Shown piece after piece: positions 5,862 to 10,571 of a stretch of 10,571 bases of DNA. Positions within the stretch are counted from its first letter, which is position 1; the number at the start of each line of letters is the position of its first letter. A program made the position numbers and the translations under genes. Below the pieces are notes generated by a model, which saw only the letters and a program-made list of their open reading frames with translations, was not told where the DNA came from and made no database searches. Origin of the DNA: Pseudonocardiales bacterium (GTDB taxonomy: Bacteria; Actinomycetota; Actinomycetes; Mycobacteriales; Jatrophihabitantaceae); contig JAVEEO010000287.1 in the NCBI GenBank assembly GCA_030840415.1, forward strand, positions 1 to 10,571. The letters are read 5' to 3'.

Positions 5862-7325
5862 ATGCGCCCTAACCGTTGGTCATTACGAACTACCGCAGCA
5901 GTAGCAGCGACTGCGTCGGTGATGATGCTGAACCTGCCGGCCGCACACGCGGCGGTGGCGCTGACGCAGATCATCACCGACCCGTTCACCAACAGCACCA
6001 GCCAGCACAAGACCGAGGTCGAGCCCGACACCTTCGCCTACGGCAGCACCATCATCGCCGCGGCCCAGAGCGGCCGGTTCAACGACGGCGGCGCCTCCGA
6101 CATCGGCTGGTCCCGCAGCACCGACAACGGCGTGACCTGGACGCAGGGCACCCTGCCCGGCATCACCACCCAGAACGGCGGCAGCTACCAGCGGGTCAGC
6201 GACGCCAGCGTCGCCTACGATGCCCTGCACAACGTCTGGATGATCTCCTCGATCCCGATCACCTCCTCGGTCACCGTGCCGGTGGTGTTCGTCAGCCGGT
6301 CGACCGACGGCGGGGCCACCTGGGGCAACCCGGTCACCGTCGCCAGTGGCAGCACCAGCTTCGACAAGAACTGGACCGTCTGCGACAACAACGCCAGTAG
6401 CCCCTACCGAGGCCACTGCTACACCGAGTTCGATGACAACGCCGACGGTGACCGGCTCAAGATGTCCACCTCCACCGACGGCGGCCTGACCTGGGGCGCG
6501 GCCAAGAACACCGGCAACAACGCCACCGGCCTCGGCGGCCAGCCGGTCGTGCAGCCCAACGGCACTGTGATCGTGCCGTCGGCCAACGCGTCGGAGTCGG
6601 CCATTCTGGCCTGGCGCTCGACCGACGGCGGCGCCACCTGGAGTTCGACCGTCACGGTGGCCACGGTGGCCGACCACGCGCCGGCCGGCAGCCTGCGCTC
6701 CGGCCCGATGCCGAGCGCCGAGATCGACGCGGCCGGCAAGGTCTACGTCGCCTGGCAGGACTGCCGGTTCCGGACCGCCTGCAAGTCCAACGACATCGTC
6801 TACTCCACCACGACCAACGGCACCACCTGGACCGCCGTCACCCGGGTGCCGATCGACTCGACCACCAGCGGCGTGGACCACTTCATCCCCGGCTTGGGCG
6901 TCGACCCGGCCACCTCAGGCACCACCGCCAAGCTCGGCCTGACCTACTACTTCTACCGGACGGCAGCGTGTGGAACGAGCTGCCAGCTGGAGGTCGGCTA
7001 CATCCAGTCCAACGACGGTGGTACCACCTGGAACGCGCACACCGACGTGGCAGGGCCGTTCAGCATCTCGCTGACTCCCAACACCACCCAGGGCCGGATG
7101 GTCGGTGACTACATCTCCACCTCCTGGATCGGTGGCAAGGCGATCGGCGCGTTCGCGGTCGCAAAGACCCCCAGTGGCTCGGCCTTCGACCAGGCGATCT
7201 ATGTACCGGCCACCGGCTTCACCGCCGCGGCCGGCTCGTTCGTGGCCACCTCATCGGGTGACCACGCCCTGCCGAACGCGGTCTCCGACCACGCCTCACC
7301 CAAGTCGGCGATCCGCAACCAGTAG
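5862..7325 (+). CDS. Secreted six-Asp-box beta-propeller protein (sialidase-like/BNR family), copy 2
   Basis: A 487-aa paralogue of the upstream gene. By hand alignment about 86% of mature residues match, with two short gaps (a TG pair and one Gly). The signal peptide ends in AHA, predicting cleavage after residue 30. Asp boxes start at residues 86 (STDNGVTW), 147 (STDGGATW), 204 (STDGGLTW), 253 (STDGGATW), 316 (degenerate, ending NGTTW) and 383 (SNDGGTTW). Five are canonical, more than in copy 1. Cysteines at 174, 186, 301, 307, 370 and 374 make an even set, consistent with three disulfides in an exported protein. No sialidase catalytic signature is evident, and no cell-wall anchor. Codon 8 (5883-5885) is TTA, the only in-frame TTA I find in the window; in streptomycetes such codons depend on the bldA tRNA and link expression to development. 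The gene has its own promoter and terminator. A glycan-binding or glycan-cleaving role is possible; the function is unknown. Confidence 0.93.
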   Translation: MRPNRWSLRTTAAVAATASVMMLNLPAAHAAVALTQIITDPFTNSTSQHKTEVEPDTFAYGSTIIAAAQSGRFNDGGASDIGWSRSTDNGVTWTQGTLPGITTQNGGSYQRVSDASVAYDALHNVWMISSIPITSSVTVPVVFVSRSTDGGATWGNPVTVASGSTSFDKNWTVCDNNASSPYRGHCYTEFDDNADGDRLKMSTSTDGGLTWGAAKNTGNNATGLGGQPVVQPNGTVIVPSANASESAILAWRSTDGGATWSSTVTVATVADHAPAGSLRSGPMPSAEIDAAGKVYVAWQDCRFRTACKSNDIVYSTTTNGTTWTAVTRVPIDSTTSGVDHFIPGLGVDPATSGTTAKLGLTYYFYRTAACGTSCQLEVGYIQSNDGGTTWNAHTDVAGPFSISLTPNTTQGRMVGDYISTSWIGGKAIGAFAVAKTPSGSAFDQAIYVPATGFTAAAGSFVATSSGDHALPNAVSDHASPKSAIRNQ

Positions 7326-7350
7326 TTCCCGCGCTCTCACCAGCAAGGAC

Positions 7351-7399
7351 GGGCGGCCGCCGACCATCGCAGAGATGGTCGGCGGTCGCTCCGCTTTGT
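7351..7399 (+). terminator. Terminator of propeller copy 2, possibly bidirectional
   Basis: An 18-bp stem (7351-7368 with 7374-7391, two G-T wobbles) with loop GCAGA, followed by CGCTTTGT. It begins 25 bp after the stop, the same distance as in copy 1. It sits between two convergent genes, 40 bp from the pullulanase stop, so it may also block transcription from the other side, although the minus-strand flank is not T-rich. Confidence 0.87.
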
Positions 7400-7430
7400 C
7401 TGGCCGGTCCGCTTGGTTTCCAGGACCGCG

Positions 7431-10400
7431 TCAGTGCTGGCGTGCGACGAACACCGCGACGGTCCGGCCCGGCACGGTGAACGCTCCGGTGCGAGAGTCG
7501 AACCGCGCGCCGCGCACCACCCGGTCCGAGCCACCGGCCTGAATCGGATCCAGCGCGTAGTGCCGGCCGGCCAGCCCGGTCACCGTCTGAGTGGTGGCCT
7601 GCGGCGTCGCGTTGAACACCACCACCAGGCCTGTCAGCTTGCGGTCGACGTCGCGGCCCACGGTGTCGTCGATGCGCATGGTGATCACCCCCGGGGTCGC
7701 GTTCGGCCCGCTGTTCGGGAAGCTCAGCTTCTGCTGGATCAGCGCCGCGGTACCCAGGTGGAACAGCGGGGTGCTAGCGCGCAGCCGCAGCAGCGTTTCC
7801 GATTGGTCCAACGCGGAAAAGATGTCGGCGCGCGCCGGCTTGAGCGCGGGGTCGGCCAGCAGCGGCTTCTCATACGGCCACATCGCGGAGTTCGACGCCG
7901 CCGGCGGCAGCCCCCGGCCGAAGCCGTTGGTGGCGTAGGACCAATCCAGGACGTTGAACCAGTCGCCGGAGTTGTAGCTGTTGCTGTCGAAGGACTTGCT
8001 GCGCAGGTTCTCGGTGCCGGCCTGCCAGAACGACACCCCCTGCGACAGCGCGGTGGTGGCCAGCGAGAGGGTCTGCATCCGGATCCGGTCGGCCATCGTG
8101 GTCGGCTGCGGCAGCTTCAGCGCCAGCGTGTCGTACAGGGTCTGGCCGTCGTGGGCGTCGACGTAGGTGATGGCCTCCTGCGGATCGGCGGTGTAGCCGG
8201 CCGGCGAGCCGTTGTAGTCGACCCCGGCACCGGTCACCGAGTGCCCGGCGGCATCGACGAACCGGTAATCGGAGAGGTTGCCGGTCAGGCCGACCTTGAT
8301 CAGGTCCTCGTCGTGCAGAAGGGTGGCCTTGCGGGCGGCGGCGTCGCCGTTGACCGGGTCGCCGTTGGGATCGGTGTACTGCCCGCTGCCGAAGCCCTGG
8401 ATGCGCGGGTTGGTGTCGAACGGGCCGCCGCCGCGCACCGCGTCGCGCAACCGGTCGTTGAAGGTGCCGACCCCGGTGCCGGCCATGTTCGCCTGGGTGG
8501 CCGTCACGAACAGCGCGTTGCCGGCGGTCTCGCCGAAGTCCCAGCCTTCGCCGTAGAGGTAGATCTTGCGGCCGTCGACCCCGTCCTCGGCCTTGGTGAG
8601 CCTGTTCAGCGCGGCCCGGACGTCGAGGATGTTCTGCTTGGGATGAAAGCCCATCAGGTCGAAGCGGAAGCCGTCCACCTTGTACAGCTTGGCCCAGGTG
8701 ACGACGGAGTCCACCACCAGCTTGCCCATCATGGTGTGCTCGGTCGCGGTGTCGGGGCAGCACGAGGCGGTCTGCACCCGGCCGGTGGCGTCCAGGCGGT
8801 GGTAGTAGCCGGGCACGATCCGGTCCAGGTCATTGGTGCCCGTCTGGCCGGCGTCGGCAGTGTGGTTGTAGACCACGTCCAGCACCACCCGCAGGTGCTG
8901 CCGGTTCAGCGCGGCGACCATGGCGCGGAACTCCCGGGTCCGGCCGGCGCCGTTCGGGTCGGTGGCGTAGGACCCTTCCGGCACCGTGTAGTGCATCGGG
9001 TCGTAGCCCCAGTTGTAGCCGTCGGTGTCGGCGACCGCGGTGGTGCAGGCCTGCTGGCGGTCGCTGTCGGGCGGGTAGGAGGCCAGGTCGCACGGCGGGT
9101 TCTGCCACGCCGACTTGTCCTCGTTGACCGACCGGGACGCGAAGTCGAAGCTCGGCAGCAGGTGCACGGTGGTCAGGCCGGCCCGGGCCAGCGAGCGCAG
9201 GTGCCGGACGGCGTTGCTCGAGGTGTCGGTGAAGGCGCGGAAGGTGCCCCGGTCGGCGGCCGGCACGGTGGGATCGCCGATCGAGAAGTCCCGCACGTGC
9301 AGTTCGGTGATCGACTGGTCCTCGGGCTTGGGCAGCGCCGGCTTGGCCAGCCGCGACCAGCCGGCCGGCTTCAGCGCCGGATCGCTGAGGTTGACCAGCA
9401 GGCTGCGGGTGGAGTTGGCGGACAGGCCGACGCTGTACGGGTCGGTGACCAGGTTCTGCTCGACCTTGCCGGTCTCGGAGACGTAGACGCTGACCTCGAA
9501 CAGGTAGTAGTCGCCGCGCCAGCCGCGCGGACCGGTCACGCTCCACACCCCGTCCCGGTCGCGGGCCAGCCGGATCCGGGCGACCGGGGTGGTGCCGGTG
9601 GCGTCGGGGTAGACCAGGACGGAGACGTCCTGCGCGGTCGGTGCCCACAAGGCGAGGTTGGGGCGCCCCGCGAGGGTCCAGCCGATGCCCAGCCGGCGAT
9701 GCGCCGCGCCGGCGTACAGATCGTCGAGCACGCCGGGAAGCTGCAGCCCGGCGCCGTCGACCAGCCGGCCGGTGGAATCGAAGGCGGCCACCGCCACCTG
9801 GCCGGTGAGGATGCTCGGCAGCAGGCCGAGGTACTGATCCGGAATCCGCAGCGCGCCCAGGGCGGCCTGGGCGGGGAACTTCGCCTTCACCGAGGCCGGC
9901 AGGCCGTTCGGGTTGTAGGTCAGCGGCAGGTAGTTGCCGCCGGTGACACCGGTCTCGTCGACGCCGAGGCCGCCGTTGCGGGCGTAGTACAGCCGGTAGC
10001 TGCGCTGGCCGGCCGAGGCACCCAGCGCCCAGCCGATGTCGCGCCGGGACAGCCAGTACGCGGTGGGGGTGGTGAGATCGACGGTCGCCGCCGCTCCGGT
10101 CAGCACCGTCAGCAGGTGGCTGACGGAGTCGAAGCTGAAGCTGATCGCCTCACCGGCGCTGGTGACCTTGAACGCGATGTTGGCCCCGCCGGGCGCTCCG
10201 CCGGCGCCGTAGTTGACGTCCCAGGACAGGCCGACGGTGGCCTTGACCTCGTAGCTGCCCGGCGGGATCGCGGTGGTGGTGAAGGTGTAGGTGCCGTCGC
10301 CGTCCGGGTCCTGCAGCCAGGAGGCCAGGCAGTCCGGCGACCAGTCGGCCGGGCAGCCCAGTTCGGACTGGAAGCTGCCGGCGGCCGTGACCATCGGGGT

Positions 10401-10571
10401 GTTGAGGTCATCGGTGACCCAGTGGGTGGCGTTGTCGTAGTAGAAGGTCACGTTCTTGCCGCCGGCCGGGACGGTGATCGCGATGTTCGCACCACCCTGG
10501 ACGCCGCCCTTGCCGTAGTTGACGTCGAAGCTCTTGTTCAGCGCGGCCTTGTACTCGTAGCTGCCGGCCGG
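7431..10571 (-). CDS. pulA: Type I pullulanase / pullulanase-type alpha-1,6-glucosidase (N-terminus outside window)
   Basis: This enzyme hydrolyses alpha-1,6 branch points of pullulan, starch or glycogen-derived dextrins. The frame is open to the right edge (1046 codons visible). The GTG at 10449-10451 is internal, because the X25-like sequence continues upstream in frame. Domains from the N-terminus: end of one X25-type starch-binding module (10571 to about 10400), a complete one (about 10390-10090, with [21 protein letters not shown]), a pullulanase N2-like domain (to about 9690), CBM48 (about 9690-9400), the GH13 barrel (about 9320-7850) and a pullulanase C-terminal domain (to the stop). 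Signature motifs: YNWGYDP (8997-9017), DVVYNH region I (8862-8879), DGFRFD region II with nucleophile Asp at 8658-8660, GEGWDFGE region III with acid Glu at 8547-8549, and region [13 protein letters not shown] with Asp at 8148-8150. Region IV has HDG where many homologues have HDN. CBM modules suggest secretion; the signal peptide would lie outside the window. Confidence 0.95.
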   Translation of the reverse strand, partial: PAGSYEYKAALNKSFDVNYGKGGVQGGANIAITVPAGGKNVTFYYDNATHWVTDDLNTPMVTAAGSFQSELGCPADWSPDCLASWLQDPDGDGTYTFTTTAIPPGSYEVKATVGLSWDVNYGAGGAPGGANIAFKVTSAGEAISFSFDSVSHLLTVLTGAAATVDLTTPTAYWLSRRDIGWALGASAGQRSYRLYYARNGGLGVDETGVTGGNYLPLTYNPNGLPASVKAKFPAQAALGALRIPDQYLGLLPSILTGQVAVAAFDSTGRLVDGAGLQLPGVLDDLYAGAAHRRLGIGWTLAGRPNLALWAPTAQDVSVLVYPDATGTTPVARIRLARDRDGVWSVTGPRGWRGDYYLFEVSVYVSETGKVEQNLVTDPYSVGLSANSTRSLLVNLSDPALKPAGWSRLAKPALPKPEDQSITELHVRDFSIGDPTVPAADRGTFRAFTDTSSNAVRHLRSLARAGLTTVHLLPSFDFASRSVNEDKSAWQNPPCDLASYPPDSDRQQACTTAVADTDGYNWGYDPMHYTVPEGSYATDPNGAGRTREFRAMVAALNRQHLRVVLDVVYNHTADAGQTGTNDLDRIVPGYYHRLDATGRVQTASCCPDTATEHTMMGKLVVDSVVTWAKLYKVDGFRFDLMGFHPKQNILDVRAALNRLTKAEDGVDGRKIYLYGEGWDFGETAGNALFVTATQANMAGTGVGTFNDRLRDAVRGGGPFDTNPRIQGFGSGQYTDPNGDPVNGDAAARKATLLHDEDLIKVGLTGNLSDYRFVDAAGHSVTGAGVDYNGSPAGYTADPQEAITYVDAHDGQTLYDTLALKLPQPTTMADRIRMQTLSLATTALSQGVSFWQAGTENLRSKSFDSNSYNSGDWFNVLDWSYATNGFGRGLPPAASNSAMWPYEKPLLADPALKPARADIFSALDQSETLLRLRASTPLFHLGTAALIQQKLSFPNSGPNATPGVITMRIDDTVGRDVDRKLTGLVVVFNATPQATTQTVTGLAGRHYALDPIQAGGSDRVVRGARFDSRTGAFTVPGRTVAVFVARQH

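Noticed and set aside
5689..6409. 13-base match GTAGCCCCTACCG at 5689-5701 and 6397-6409
   Set aside because: The second instance is inside the coding sequence of copy 2 and reflects ordinary codons; the flanks do not match, so it is taken as chance.
8830..9648. Alternative minus-strand frame inside the pullulanase
   Set aside because: It overlaps the GH13 and CBM48 coding region in another frame; the pullulanase frame has all catalytic motifs.
10449..10451. GTG as start codon of the pullulanase
   Set aside because: The 40 codons upstream to the window edge stay in frame and encode conserved X25-like sequence, so this GTG is an internal valine.

Overview
The window is very GC-rich (roughly 70% or more in the coding parts), with strong G/C preference at third codon positions, GTG/ATG starts and actinobacterial protein families. 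It looks like chromosomal DNA of a filamentous or soil-type actinomycete (Actinomycetota). The genus cannot be fixed from sequence alone. No rRNA, tRNA, CRISPR array, insertion sequence or phage gene is visible.

Layout. (1) Positions 1-3311, plus strand: two translationally coupled dynamin-like/YfjP-type GTPases, overlapping by 4 bases. The first is cut at its 5' end by the window edge. Only the second has two clear transmembrane segments and a recognisable G4 motif. The arrangement resembles the streptomycete DynA/DynB pair. (2) Positions 3312-3614: an AT-richer intergenic region with three hairpins, a candidate promoter and a ribosome binding site. (3) Positions 3615-5090 and 5862-7325, plus strand: two secreted six-Asp-box beta-propeller proteins of the sialidase-like (BNR) superfamily, about 86% identical in the mature part. 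Each has its own signal peptide, a matching candidate promoter and a homologous 18-bp terminator hairpin, so a whole transcription unit was duplicated. A 630-bp spacer separates the units and has no convincing gene. (4) Positions 7431-10571, minus strand, convergent: the C-terminal 1046 codons of a multidomain type I pullulanase (X25 starch-binding modules, N2 domain, CBM48, GH13 catalytic domain, C-terminal domain). Its N-terminus lies beyond the right edge.

How the parts relate. The GTPases probably work at the inner face of the cell membrane and appear unrelated to the rest. The two propeller proteins and the pullulanase are exported or likely exported, and may belong to an extracellular glycan programme, but nothing in the sequence proves co-regulation. 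The most interesting signals are the duplicated promoter-gene-terminator unit with base-pair-preserving changes in its terminators, the single in-frame TTA codon in the second copy's signal peptide, and the sialidase-like fold without recognisable sialidase catalytic motifs.
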